A stretch of 10,530 nucleotides of DNA from SIG607 sp045533195 (GCA_045533195.1 JAZSHI010000033.1:1-10530); one strand, 5' to 3'; positions 1 through 6,740 are shown, counted from the stretch's first letter. The notes: generated from the sequence alone by a model not told the origin. Numbers and translations are program-made.

Positions 1-1
1 G

Positions 2-364
2 GGTGTAGCACCGGGTAACAATGAAAGTGCAGGTAAACGCCGTAGCGGTAGGACAACAAAAGGCAATCCTACACTTAAAACCACCCTTATTCAATGTGCT
101 CACGGTACATCCAAACACAAAGACACCTTTTTCTACGCACAGTTCCAGCGTATTAAAATACGCAGAGGTTCTAAAATTGCGGCTATGGCAGTTGCTCACT
201 CAATGCTCACTGCAATTTACTACATACTAAAATACAACCAACCGTTCCACGATTTAGGTGCAGATTATTACAACAAGTTCAACCGCGAAAAGAAAATTAA
301 TTCGTATCTTAAAAAACTAAATGAATTAGGCTATGACATGACAGCCGTTCCTGCCATACCATAG
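2..364 (+). CDS. IS110-family transposase, C-terminal part (5' end outside window)
   Basis: An open frame enters from the left edge and ends at TAG 362-364, giving 120 residues. It begins GVAPGNNESAGK, which matches the start of the Transposase_20 (C-terminal) domain of IS110-family transposases. The serine of ESAGK is in the place of the conserved catalytic serine. The following KGNPTLKTTLIQCA and the KDTFFYAQFQRIKIRRG stretch fit the helical remainder of that domain. In this family the N-terminal RuvC-like DEDD domain works with this serine domain to recombine DNA, guided by a structured bridge RNA from the element's non-coding end. The N-terminal domain lies outside the window, so whether the gene is intact cannot be judged. 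An internal ATG in another frame (position 21) is a shadow. Only about 100 bp separate the stop from the next gene, so the right end of the element must be short. Family assignment is confident; activity is unknown. Confidence 0.88.
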   Translation, partial: GVAPGNNESAGKRRSGRTTKGNPTLKTTLIQCAHGTSKHKDTFFYAQFQRIKIRRGSKIAAMAVAHSMLTAIYYILKYNQPFHDLGADYYNKFNREKKINSYLKKLNELGYDMTAVPAIP

Positions 365-390
365 CCTATTCTTTACATACTTTTATTCAC

Positions 391-416
391 CCCGCCGCAA
401 GACGGGTTATTTTTGT
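391..416 (+). terminator. Probable terminator after the IS110 transposase
   Basis: The sequence CCCGCC-GCAA-GACGGG forms a short GC-rich hairpin with one internal mismatch and is followed on the + strand by TTATTTTTGTT. It lies 27 bp after the transposase stop, as expected of an intrinsic terminator for that gene. On the opposite strand the downstream side is not T-rich, so it would serve the minus-strand 333-aa gene poorly. It might instead be terminal structure of the insertion element. Confidence 0.5.
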
Positions 417-465
417 TGCCGTGTTTTTGTGGTTATCTATTTGTTTTCATAGTAAAACATTAATT

Positions 466-1467
466 TTACGATTCACATCTGCCTATGGCTCTGCACGCAA
501 AATTTTCACCCGATTCAATACTAATTTGCCCATCTGAACATCGAATAAACAAATTACCACTCAAAACCTCTTTATATGATTTTGCATATTCATCATATCT
601 ATCCACTGCCTCTTTTTTAAATCTACTACACATTTCTCTTGAATCTCCTTTCGGATCAACAACCTGTGCGTTTCCATCAATTACGTCATATACAAAATAT
701 CCCGCCAAAGCACCTGGTTCTTTTATAATATTATCCGAATAATTCGAAACCACGATTTGAAATTTATCATATGCTTCCGAGAGTTCTCCTTGAATTTGAT
801 GCCAAAACATCTTGTGAATTGAAAGAAGTTGAACAACATATTCAGCTAGTGTATCTGTTAGTGCAATCGTTGGAGTATCATGATACTTTGTCCGAATTTC
901 ATCTATTATATCCTTCATTTGATTTTCAAATGTTTTATTATGGTTGTAGTGTGGCTTATCAACTATTTGTGAGAGATCAAAGCGATAATTATTTTGCATT
1001 GACGAAACCGGTAAGTGTCCATGTTGAGAATAATCTCGCAATCTAATTAACAGTCGATATGAAAAAGAAGAATCATATATCTTATGATAAAAATCCAAAT
1101 ACTTGTTTTTTGCTTCATTATCAATATTCGAATTGCTGTTTATATAACATTCCATTGATTCAACCAAAGTTCGTCCCGCACTGATTATATTGATGATATA
1201 TGAATTTATGGAAATATAGTCACGTTCATCATTTGCTGCTCTATCCCTGTAAAATACATCACCATTGTTCATTAATACATACTCTTTTTGCAGATTGTCA
1301 ATATTATTTATAAAAATCAGAAAGAGATAATGTATCTCTTGTAAATGCCGAGTTACTTCTATAAAATGCCTAGCCACCTCCAGATCATTCTCCAGAAGTT
1401 CTTTATAAGTAAGACTGAATCCTTCATCTGTTAGAAACATTCTTTCTGTATCCATAACATTCCTCAT
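466..1467 (-). CDS. Hypothetical protein with a HEPN-like Rx4H motif
   Basis: This gene encodes 333 residues of a soluble, mostly helical, acidic-to-neutral protein with no signal peptide or membrane segment. I do not recognise the family with certainty. The most telling stretch is LRDYSQHGHLP at about residues 143-153: R144-D145-x3-H149 matches the Rx4H signature (polar residue after R) of HEPN-fold ribonucleases, and similar R-x-Y-x-QH-x-x-LP segments occur in uncharacterised Firmicutes proteins. Helical segments on either side (about 80-140 and 180-240) would suit a HEPN bundle, and the C-terminal 90 residues look like a separate mixed domain. Two starts are possible: the ATG at 1467 (AAAGGA 5 nt upstream) and an ATG four codons inside (GAGG 6 nt upstream). 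A TAGAAA-17-TATAAT promoter lies directly upstream, so it is probably monocistronic. It sits between an IS110 gene and the sigma operon, a position compatible with a mobile or defence cargo gene. The HEPN assignment is inference from one motif. Confidence 0.75.
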   Translation of the reverse strand: MRNVMDTERMFLTDEGFSLTYKELLENDLEVARHFIEVTRHLQEIHYLFLIFINNIDNLQKEYVLMNNGDVFYRDRAANDERDYISINSYIINIISAGRTLVESMECYINSNSNIDNEAKNKYLDFYHKIYDSSFSYRLLIRLRDYSQHGHLPVSSMQNNYRFDLSQIVDKPHYNHNKTFENQMKDIIDEIRTKYHDTPTIALTDTLAEYVVQLLSIHKMFWHQIQGELSEAYDKFQIVVSNYSDNIIKEPGALAGYFVYDVIDGNAQVVDPKGDSREMCSRFKKEAVDRYDEYAKSYKEVLSGNLFIRCSDGQISIESGENFACRAIGRCES

Positions 1468-1503
1468 TCCAATCCTTTTATATTTAGTACCATCTATTTC
1501 ATT

Positions 1504-1532
1504 ATTATAACATATTTCCCATTTATTTTCTA
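1504..1532 (-). promoter_or_regulatory. Sigma-A type promoter for the HEPN-like gene
   Basis: On the minus strand TAGAAA (1527-1532) is separated by 17 bp from a perfect TATAAT (1504-1509). Transcription would start near 1497 and leave a leader of about 30 nt before the ATG at 1467. The -35 box lies 4 bp from the terminator of the preceding operon, so the gene appears to be insulated and to have its own promoter. Confidence 0.6.
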
Positions 1533-1535
1533 TAC

Positions 1536-1565
1536 AAAAGGCGCCGCATTTCTGCGACGCCTTTT
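1536..1565 (-). terminator. Terminator of the sigma-factor operon
   Basis: AAAAGGCGCCGCA (1536-1548) and TGCGACGCCTTTT (1553-1565) form a 13-bp stem with one non-Watson-Crick position and a 4-nt loop. It lies 8 bp beyond the stop of the last gene of the minus-strand operon. Read on the minus strand, the T run at the stem's 3' side (TTTTGTATAG) gives a moderate U-tail. The + strand has a similar T run, so it may act in both directions, but only the minus strand has a gene leading into it. Confidence 0.7.
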
Positions 1566-1573
1566 GTGATGTT

Positions 1574-1915
1574 TTATTTCTGTTTCCTTATTAACCAAGT
1601 AACCAACATACTAATCGTGCAAATCACAAGATATATAGCCGAGTACACAATTGGGAATGCAGGTTCGTATGCAAAACTCGAAAATGCCCAAAATAATACT
1701 GCAACGAGCACCGGTGAAAACCAAAAGAATTTAATGTCTTTTCCTGCTAGTATTCCAACAACTACTGATACAACAGGATGCACAATAAAAAACAGCATCA
1801 TTGTAACAATCATTCCTGCATCTGCTTTCACCGTATTAATTGTGATTAAAGGAATGATTAGCATTGCAATTACTATGATTGCTAATATCGTTATAAAGCG
1901 TTTCACTCTATTCAT
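1574..1915 (-). CDS. Small multipass membrane protein, last gene of sigma operon
   Basis: A protein of 113 residues starting MNRVKRF. It has four hydrophobic segments at about residues 7-27, 33-58, 65-81 and 86-109 and ends in the basic tail WLIRKQK, so it is an integral membrane protein with almost no soluble part. I chose the ATG at 1915 because GAGAGGGGAG lies 5 nt upstream and because the ATG overlaps the TGA of the preceding gene (ATGA), a translational-coupling arrangement; a longer ORF starting at 1939 lacks a comparable site. Its fixed place behind another small membrane protein and two surface-anchored proteins suggests a membrane partner or stabiliser of that complex, but this is inference. 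I do not recognise a named family. Confidence 0.8.
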   Translation of the reverse strand: MNRVKRFITILAIIVIAMLIIPLITINTVKADAGMIVTMMLFFIVHPVVSVVVGILAGKDIKFFWFSPVLVAVLFWAFSSFAYEPAFPIVYSAIYLVICTISMLVTWLIRKQK

Positions 1916-2310
1916 GTAATCTCCCCTCTCACAAAACATACTCCCAAAATAGTTCCTAACAGTATTGAAATTGCAACACCAATCCCAGTGAGATATTCTA
2001 CACCAAACATAATCGGCATTAATGAGGTCACGGTGGCAAAGGCAGTAACACTCTTGATTGCAACATTTAGTCCTCTGCTATACTTAAACCACGCAATAAT
2101 AATTAGAACAATCAGTACACAAGTCATTACTGCTGTAATAAACGGGCCAAAGTTCGCGTAACCAAACGGCGTCATGTTGAAATAAGAATAGGTTTTCACC
2201 CACGGTTCACCTTCAGGATTAGCAAATCGTAAAACCACTCCACCGGGTAGCAATGCCAAGATTAACACGACAAGGGCAAGAATAGATAAAAGAATCTTCT
2301 TTATCTTCAT
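1912..2310 (-). CDS. Small membrane protein of sigma operon
   Basis: A protein of 132 residues. Residues 6-26 form a signal anchor (MKIKKILLSILAL start). A short exposed loop with FANPEGEPWVKTYSYFNMTPFGYANFG follows, then hydrophobic segments at about 57-77, 84-101 and 108-127. The aromatic loop between segments one and two is the only extracytoplasmic part of note. The start has GGGGTGA 5 nt upstream and lies 12 bp after the stop of the preceding gene; its own stop overlaps the next start by 4 bp. The two neighbouring small membrane genes appear to be a translationally coupled pair. No family name or function can be assigned from sequence; it is most likely an accessory membrane subunit of the operon's surface system. 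Confidence 0.8.
   Translation of the reverse strand: MKIKKILLSILALVVLILALLPGGVVLRFANPEGEPWVKTYSYFNMTPFGYANFGPFITAVMTCVLIVLIIIAWFKYSRGLNVAIKSVTAFATVTSLMPIMFGVEYLTGIGVAISILLGTILGVCFVRGEIT
1921..1930 (-). promoter_or_regulatory. Ribosome binding site deciding the start of the last operon gene
   Basis: GAGAGGGGAG on the minus strand ends 5 nt before the ATG at 1915. It lies inside the end of the upstream gene and supports the short (113-residue) over the long (121-residue) form. Confidence 0.65.
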
Positions 2311-2322
2311 ACTATCACCCCT

Positions 2323-3636
2323 TTACTTAATCTCGGCGCCGCCCCATTCAACAACCGTAAAACCATTACGTTCGGGTGAGGTCAACTCCTGCTCAGGCAG
2401 ATCTACAGCAGTTTCTGATGCCTGCCAAGCCATAAATACACGAATCAGTGTATCGGGAGCAGGATTCACTTCGAGCTGTGCTGCATCGGTGTAAATATCA
2501 GTCTGGAAGGAAATGATGTTATACTCATTCTGTTCCATCAAAGGCAGCCAGTACACGATGAACTCATTTGCTTCACGACGGGTAAGACCAAGCTTTGCAA
2601 GAGCATCCTCAAGGAACGCTGCAGTATCTTCACCCTTCACACAGAAGCCTTTGGACAGGTCATACTGTACGTAGGTTTCGCCCTCCCAGTAGAGATAGTT
2701 ATATGTCTGTCCTTTAGCGTCGGTCAGTGTACCATCAGGAGCTGCTGTTACAGTCCAACCATTGTTATATGCAGGATAGGTGCAGGTCAGTTTGCCATCA
2801 AGAGTCAAATCAACAGACACTTGTGTTTCTTTTTCGGGATAGAGGTAGATAACCGGCTTATATGCCGCATTCGGATCCGGCTGCCAGTCGCTCGCTTCCA
2901 CTGCTGTGAAATCACACTCTACACGCTGATTTTCGTCATCGTAATAGACGTTGAAATAAGTTGCAGTTACTTGGTCGCCTACGCACCATTCATCCGACAA
3001 TGTACCGTTGAGCTTGATTTCATATGGCATAGGGATAACCGTTCTGGCGAAAAAGCAATTGGAATAAATTTTTGTAATCTTAATATGGTCAAAGATATTA
3101 TGGTCGTATTTTTCGGCCGTCGTCTTATCAAGCCACTGGTCAGTATATTCCATATGACGCAAGTCATCAGATAATTTCCAGCTTGTTGCTCTGATTTGTG
3201 CCGGATACGATTCCATAATGTCGCCTTTATAGGTTACCTGTACCACGCTACCAACTTCAACATCTATTTTTTCTAAATCAGCAATTCCGAAAGAAATCTT
3301 ATCACTGCTTAATTTTTCAAGTTCGCCCTCAACAGGTTCAACCAAAACAGAATTACCATTTATCTCAATAATGGTAGCAATAAATTTTTGTTCTACATTC
3401 TGACATTCAAGCCGCCATAATTCATGAATGGTCTTATTACGGTCACTACCAAAATAAATGCGTGTTTTTTCATATACACCGTCAGCCGATATTCTGTTCC
3501 AGTCTACAATTCTGTATGTCAGCGCAATATAATCTCTGGTCCCGCCATCGTCAAGAGAACCCTTCGGAATAGGAACAAATAAAACTGCAAGTAATACCGT
3601 GACAGCAACAATCGGTATCCATATTTTCTTTTTCAT
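2323..3636 (-). CDS. Signal-anchored surface protein, DUF3221-like plus KPVIYLYP domain
   Basis: A protein of 437 residues. An N-terminal signal anchor (MKKKIWIPIVAVTVLLAVLF, no lipobox cysteine) places the rest outside the cell. Residues about 84-150 contain IATIIEINGNSVLVEPVEGE and VTYKGDIMESYPAQI, the pattern of DUF3221/YobA-like small beta-barrel domains. A related unit at about 184-250 (ITKIYSNCFFA ... WCVGDQVTATYFN) may be a second copy. The C-terminal half starts with KPVIYLYPE (about 260-268) and ends with RNGFTVVEWGG, a conserved domain seen in many secreted Firmicutes proteins of unknown function. I chose the ATG at 3636 because AAGGAGGT sits 7 nt upstream; the longer frame would need a TTG start overlapping the preceding stop. 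It lies 17 bp after the PrcB-like gene and shares the YPAQ motif with it, so the two probably act together at the cell surface. Domain content is well supported; function is unknown. Confidence 0.85.
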   Translation of the reverse strand: MKKKIWIPIVAVTVLLAVLFVPIPKGSLDDGGTRDYIALTYRIVDWNRISADGVYEKTRIYFGSDRNKTIHELWRLECQNVEQKFIATIIEINGNSVLVEPVEGELEKLSSDKISFGIADLEKIDVEVGSVVQVTYKGDIMESYPAQIRATSWKLSDDLRHMEYTDQWLDKTTAEKYDHNIFDHIKITKIYSNCFFARTVIPMPYEIKLNGTLSDEWCVGDQVTATYFNVYYDDENQRVECDFTAVEASDWQPDPNAAYKPVIYLYPEKETQVSVDLTLDGKLTCTYPAYNNGWTVTAAPDGTLTDAKGQTYNYLYWEGETYVQYDLSKGFCVKGEDTAAFLEDALAKLGLTRREANEFIVYWLPLMEQNEYNIISFQTDIYTDAAQLEVNPAPDTLIRVFMAWQASETAVDLPEQELTSPERNGFTVVEWGGAEIK

Positions 3637-3642
3637 TATGGC

Positions 3643-3650
3643 ACCTCCTT
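3643..3650 (-). promoter_or_regulatory. Consensus ribosome binding site deciding the start at 3636
   Basis: AAGGAGGT on the minus strand lies in the 17-bp gap between two operon genes, 6-7 nt before ATG 3636. It excludes the longer reading from an upstream TTG. Confidence 0.85.
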
Positions 3651-3653
3651 CAA

Positions 3654-5297
3654 TCAATCGTATAGGAATTCATATTCGGGAAGAGCCTTCCATTCTTCAG
3701 TTGCGGTGATGATATCCCGAATGCCTTTGCAAGTATCAAGAAACTTTTGTCCTTTTGTATTGTTTGTTTCATAAGATAGTACCGTTTCTTTAACTGTAAT
3801 AGTCTTATCAATACCATCCGCTTTCACGGACAGAATCAAAGTCATATACGGAGTCGATGCAGCACCTTTATGAGGATTGTAATTGTCGGGATAAGACTCA
3901 ATATCCAAACTTTTAATTAGTTTCCATATCTCTGAATATTGCTTTTCGGTAAGCTTTAAGTTGGTTGTGTAATCTTTCGGATTCGTAGCATCCTTAGTTT
4001 TAATCAGCGTTCCAGTTTTGCTGTCATATGAACTAATACCGTAGGTGTTCCAGGTCAGCGAGAAAGAGTAGTTGGGGTAATTGGCACTCGGCGTGATAAC
4101 TCCTGCTTCTTCTTTTGCCCACAGTATAATTTCTTTTAGTTTATCAATTTGTTTCTGTGTCAGATCCGCCTGACCTTTATCACAACGGGCATAGCCTTCG
4201 GTGAGGTTTATGCCATAGCCGGTTCCGAACTCAGTATCAACCTTATATTCAGGTAGACATTTACAGAGTTTGTTTTTATCGTACTTCAGATTTACAAGAA
4301 TGTCTGTCATAGTAACAGAGTTGCCAGACATAAAGGTGTGGCTCTTGCCGTTGTCGAAGTAAATAGTCGTCTGCGTATTGCCGCAATATCCGGAAACAGG
4401 GTCTTCTACTGTTTGCGCCTCGTTTGCAGGACCATGAGTATGCTTATTATATATTCTTGCATCGTTATAATAGATAACAACACTTTCCTGGTTCTCAGGA
4501 GCCTTATTCTTTGGAACCTCGGTCATAATATGCCAGTAAGCCATATCACAGGTCCCTACTTCCGGTTCGACAGAAAGGATATTTATATACATAACGCCGT
4601 TTGCATCCACTTTTACTGTTGAAACGTTATGACGAGTAGAACCACTACCTTCTTCAAGCACAACAAAAACAAGCGCATTATTCTCAAAAAACTTATTATC
4701 ATATTTATCGCAGGCATCGAGATAACCAATAGTGGTATCCGAAGCAGGATCCTCTCGGCGCTCCAAATAGAATTGTTCTTTATTCTCCTCATAGTATGCG
4801 GTCAAGTCATCAGTAGAGTGTATTAACGTTACAGCAGGAAAAGACCCTTCATAATTCTGTGTACCGGTACGGATATATTGAACATTAAAATCCACACTCT
4901 CTGAAGCAAGAATTGCTCCATCTTCACCTAATATTCCAATACCCAACACTGCATCTGCGGGTTTATATGTGCCGTCACCTTTAGATAAGCAGAAGATACG
5001 GTATCCTCCGGTTTGGGCAGGATATGTTTCTTCTACGCCATCGTGAAACAAAATCACTTTATCACCGTTCTGATAATCCTTAAAGAGTTCTTTATCATCT
5101 CTGCAATCAAACACCCGCATTGCCATATCATCGCTGTCTATCAGATAAGTGCCGTTGTCTGCAAAGTATAAACGACCGATTGAAATACCATACCCTTGTG
5201 CGCTTAGTATAGCACCAAATGCAAAGACAGCAACAATGCAGAGAATAACCACTCCGCCTATAATACTTATGGGCAAAATCCACTTTTTCTTTTTCAT
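3654..5297 (-). CDS. Signal-anchored surface protein with PrcB-like region
   Basis: A protein of 547 residues. Residues 6-32 form an uncleaved signal anchor (MKKKKWILPISIIGG start), so about 515 residues face outward. Residues 78-95 (GDKVILFHDGVEETYPAQ) repeat the VxxxYxGxxxETYPAQ pattern of DUF3221-like barrels. Residues about 153-263 contain FVVLEEGSGSTRHNV and GTCDMAYWHIMTEV, which I associate with the PrcB_C-like domain of clostridial surface proteins. Residues about 303-397 (LVNLKYDKNKLCKCLPEYKVDTEF and the following GYGINLTEG) form another conserved extracytoplasmic unit with a CxC pair, and a last domain covers about 405-540. AAAGGAG lies 9 nt before the ATG. The gene follows the anti-sigma gene by 17 bp, making it a candidate target or sensor of the sigma circuit. 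No catalytic motif is visible; a binding or inhibitory role is possible but not shown. Confidence 0.85.
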   Translation of the reverse strand: MKKKKWILPISIIGGVVILCIVAVFAFGAILSAQGYGISIGRLYFADNGTYLIDSDDMAMRVFDCRDDKELFKDYQNGDKVILFHDGVEETYPAQTGGYRIFCLSKGDGTYKPADAVLGIGILGEDGAILASESVDFNVQYIRTGTQNYEGSFPAVTLIHSTDDLTAYYEENKEQFYLERREDPASDTTIGYLDACDKYDNKFFENNALVFVVLEEGSGSTRHNVSTVKVDANGVMYINILSVEPEVGTCDMAYWHIMTEVPKNKAPENQESVVIYYNDARIYNKHTHGPANEAQTVEDPVSGYCGNTQTTIYFDNGKSHTFMSGNSVTMTDILVNLKYDKNKLCKCLPEYKVDTEFGTGYGINLTEGYARCDKGQADLTQKQIDKLKEIILWAKEEAGVITPSANYPNYSFSLTWNTYGISSYDSKTGTLIKTKDATNPKDYTTNLKLTEKQYSEIWKLIKSLDIESYPDNYNPHKGAASTPYMTLILSVKADGIDKTITVKETVLSYETNNTKGQKFLDTCKGIRDIITATEEWKALPEYEFLYD

Positions 5298-5314
5298 ACA
5301 CCGCCACTCCTTTC

Positions 5315-5896
5315 TCAGTCTGTCAGTTCAAGAAACTCCAAAAATTCCTTTAGTTGCTCTTGGGAAAGCTGTATCCGATTATCGTTGTTTTCATTACGCA
5401 ATTCATTATTGTTTAACACGAATCGAATTTCAGAGCCATCTACAGTAGTGAAACAAATTGTGTATTCAACTTTTGCACTTGAATTTCCCGTAGCAAGGTC
5501 TTCGTCTTTTAATTCTCCCTTTTGAGTATCACTGTCTTCAACAGAAGTACCGGCATTTACGGCATTATACAAATCCAAAATAGCACAATGAATTGCCGTC
5601 ACTCTATCAGAATCAGTAATGGTCTCAGTTTGAGATCCGAGTTTATTAGAACCCATTATTACAACGGACTCAAAACTCTCCGTATTTCCCAAAACTCCAT
5701 CAAACGCGTTCTCTTGTTCGGCATTATCTATTCCTGCAGGAAGCATTGCCGGAAGAATCGTCACCGACCACACGGTTAGTATCAAACATAGAGGGATACA
5801 TATAGCAAGGAGGCGATTGCGGTTTCTCTTACGTTCTTTTATTCTATTTTCACTACGGCGGAACACTTCCGCTTTTCTTTCTTCAAAATTTCTCAT
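5315..5896 (-). CDS. Membrane-anchored anti-sigma factor-like protein
   Basis: A protein of 193 residues. The N-terminal 28 residues (MRNFEERKAEVFRRSENRIK, then ERKRNRNR) are highly charged and cytoplasmic, a form common to the protein encoded directly after ECF sigma genes in Clostridia. One membrane segment follows at about 29-51, and about 140 acidic residues lie outside the cell. There is no zinc-binding HxxxCxxC anti-sigma (ZAS) motif, so this is a non-ZAS type. The start overlaps the sigma stop as ATGA, with only a weak GGTGAG site 8-10 nt upstream, so it is probably translated by coupling to the sigma gene, giving roughly equal amounts of both. The anti-sigma role is inferred from position, topology and overlap. 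The outer domain ends in a charged region (IQLSQEQLKEFLEFLELTD) and matches no ligand-binding fold that I recognise. Confidence 0.8.
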   Translation of the reverse strand: MRNFEERKAEVFRRSENRIKERKRNRNRLLAICIPLCLILTVWSVTILPAMLPAGIDNAEQENAFDGVLGNTESFESVVIMGSNKLGSQTETITDSDRVTAIHCAILDLYNAVNAGTSVEDSDTQKGELKDEDLATGNSSAKVEYTICFTTVDGSEIRFVLNNNELRNENNDNRIQLSQEQLKEFLEFLELTD

Positions 5897-6444
5897 AATA
5901 ACAGCTCACCATCCTTCCCAAGAATGATGCGAAGTTCCTTTTTAGCACGATATAAAAGGTTGTCAACCTGTTTGCGGTTTTTCTTCATAACCTTAGCAGC
6001 CTCGTCATATGACAGGTCTTCAAAGTAAATCAAGTGAATGACAACACGCATATCATCCGACAAAGAGTTAAGAGCGTTATTTACCACGCGCTTTCGCTCG
6101 TCTGCAAGAACAATTTCTTCTAACGTTTCCTGTTCGGTCGACACCTTATCTGCCTCAGTAAGCTCCACAAAGTCAATAACCTTGCGGTGCTTTATGTAAT
6201 TTAAGGCCCGGCTACGGCCGAGCATAAACAAATAGGTTTTCAGTGTTACCTTGAAATTGTACCGATGTTTATTAACCACCAAATCCGAAAAGGCATCAAT
6301 GGCAATATCTTCGGCTGCGTGGATGTCATGCACATAACGGTCAATGAAGAAAACGAGGTTGTCAAACAACTCCTTCATTATTTCGTCAAAGGCACTCTCA
6401 TCACCATCAAGGAAACGGCGGTAGCTACTTGCGCCGTTATCCAT
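5893..6444 (-). CDS. ECF-type RNA polymerase sigma-70 factor
   Basis: A protein of 183 residues, the usual length for the family. Region 2 spans about residues 7-90, with YVHDIHAAEDIAIDAFSDLV (core binding, -10 melting) and LKTYLFMLGRSRALNYIKHRK. Region 4 spans about 118-175, with ALNSLSDDMRVVIHLIYFEDLSYDEAAKVM and the recognition helix RKQVDNLLYRAKKEL that would contact the -35 box. No region 1.1 or 3 is present. I chose the ATG at 6444 because AGGAGGAG sits 6 nt upstream; the in-frame ATG at 6486 lacks such a site. It is the first gene of a six-gene operon and is followed by a coupled membrane-bound anti-sigma-like protein. It probably switches on its own operon in response to an envelope signal. 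The identity is firm; the signal and regulon are unknown. Confidence 0.95.
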   Translation of the reverse strand: MDNGASSYRRFLDGDESAFDEIMKELFDNLVFFIDRYVHDIHAAEDIAIDAFSDLVVNKHRYNFKVTLKTYLFMLGRSRALNYIKHRKVIDFVELTEADKVSTEQETLEEIVLADERKRVVNNALNSLSDDMRVVIHLIYFEDLSYDEAAKVMKKNRKQVDNLLYRAKKELRIILGKDGELLL

Positions 6445-6450
6445 AGATTT

Positions 6451-6458
6451 CTCCTCCT
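6451..6458 (-). promoter_or_regulatory. Ribosome binding site deciding the sigma factor start
   Basis: AGGAGGAG on the minus strand with a 6-nt spacer to ATG 6444. It supports the 183-residue protein over the 197-residue frame. Confidence 0.85.
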
Positions 6459-6488
6459 GACACGGGATCACGTCTGACCCCTTCATTT

Positions 6489-6517
6489 ATTATACAACTG
6501 AGCAATACTTAATTCCT
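6489..6517 (-). promoter_or_regulatory. Candidate promoter of the sigma-factor operon
   Basis: On the minus strand a perfect TATAAT (6489-6494) is preceded at 17 bp by AGGAAT (6512-6517). The -35 side does not match TTGACA but resembles the GGAAC/GGAAT type read by ECF sigma factors, while the -10 side is sigma-A like. It could therefore be autoregulated or a mixed promoter. A start near 6482 would leave a leader of about 38 nt. The promoter lies downstream of the small-RNA terminator, so the operon need not depend on read-through. Confidence 0.45.
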
Positions 6518-6524
6518 TATGATA

Positions 6525-6627
6525 AAACGCAAAAGCCCGTAACTTTTTTCAAGTTACAGGCTTCATCATCGTCCGTTTTCAGTTCTCGGGTGGGCAGATG
6601 TTCCTATAACCTCACCGAAAATTTCTT
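6525..6627 (-). ncRNA. Candidate small RNA or attenuating leader upstream of the sigma operon
   Basis: A minus-strand unit with all parts of a stand-alone RNA gene but no open frame. TATACT (6634-6639) serves as -10. A long hairpin at 6583-6621 (TTTTCGGTG pairing with CACCCGAGAA with one bulge, extended by GG/CC inside) encloses the loop TTATAGGAACATCTG. A linker of about 20 nt follows, and a 13-bp terminator stem at 6533-6563 ends in TTTTGCGTTTT. The predicted transcript is about 100 nt. I do not recognise it as 6S, SRP, T-box or a known riboswitch. It ends about 80 nt before the sigma start, on the same strand, so it may instead be a leader controlling the operon. The -35 box is weak, which lowers confidence. 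Confidence 0.4.
6533..6563 (-). terminator. Intrinsic terminator ahead of the sigma operon
   Basis: AAGCCTGTAACTT and AAGTTACGGGCTT (minus strand) pair over 13 bp with one mismatched or wobble pair and a GAAAA loop, followed by TTTTGCGTTTT. On the + strand the sequence beyond the stem is not T-rich, so it works towards the sigma operon. No protein gene precedes it on that strand within about 270 bp, which is why it is assigned to a small RNA or an attenuator. Confidence 0.7.
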
Positions 6628-6740
6628 ATAAATAGTATAACATACATCGTTATAAAAATCTATATTTTTTCTGGTTATTATTCATCCAAACACGTAATTT
6701 TTAATTCTAACCAAAATTTTTTCTCAAAAGTCATTGTCCC

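Noticed and set aside
21..230. A 69-codon + strand frame with an ATG
   Set aside because: It overlaps the IS110 transposase frame, which carries recognisable conserved motifs; the 69-codon product resembles nothing.
485..1046. Two + strand frames of 85 and 91 codons
   Set aside because: They are antisense to the 333-aa gene and have no ribosome binding site or protein-like composition.
2821..3174. A 117-codon + strand frame
   Set aside because: It is antisense to the KPVIYLYP-domain gene, without a ribosome binding site, and gives a cysteine/isoleucine-rich shadow translation.
6445..6486. N-terminal extension of the sigma factor to 197 residues
   Set aside because: The upstream ATG lacks a ribosome binding site, while the ATG at 6444 has AGGAGGAG at ideal spacing and gives the normal family length.
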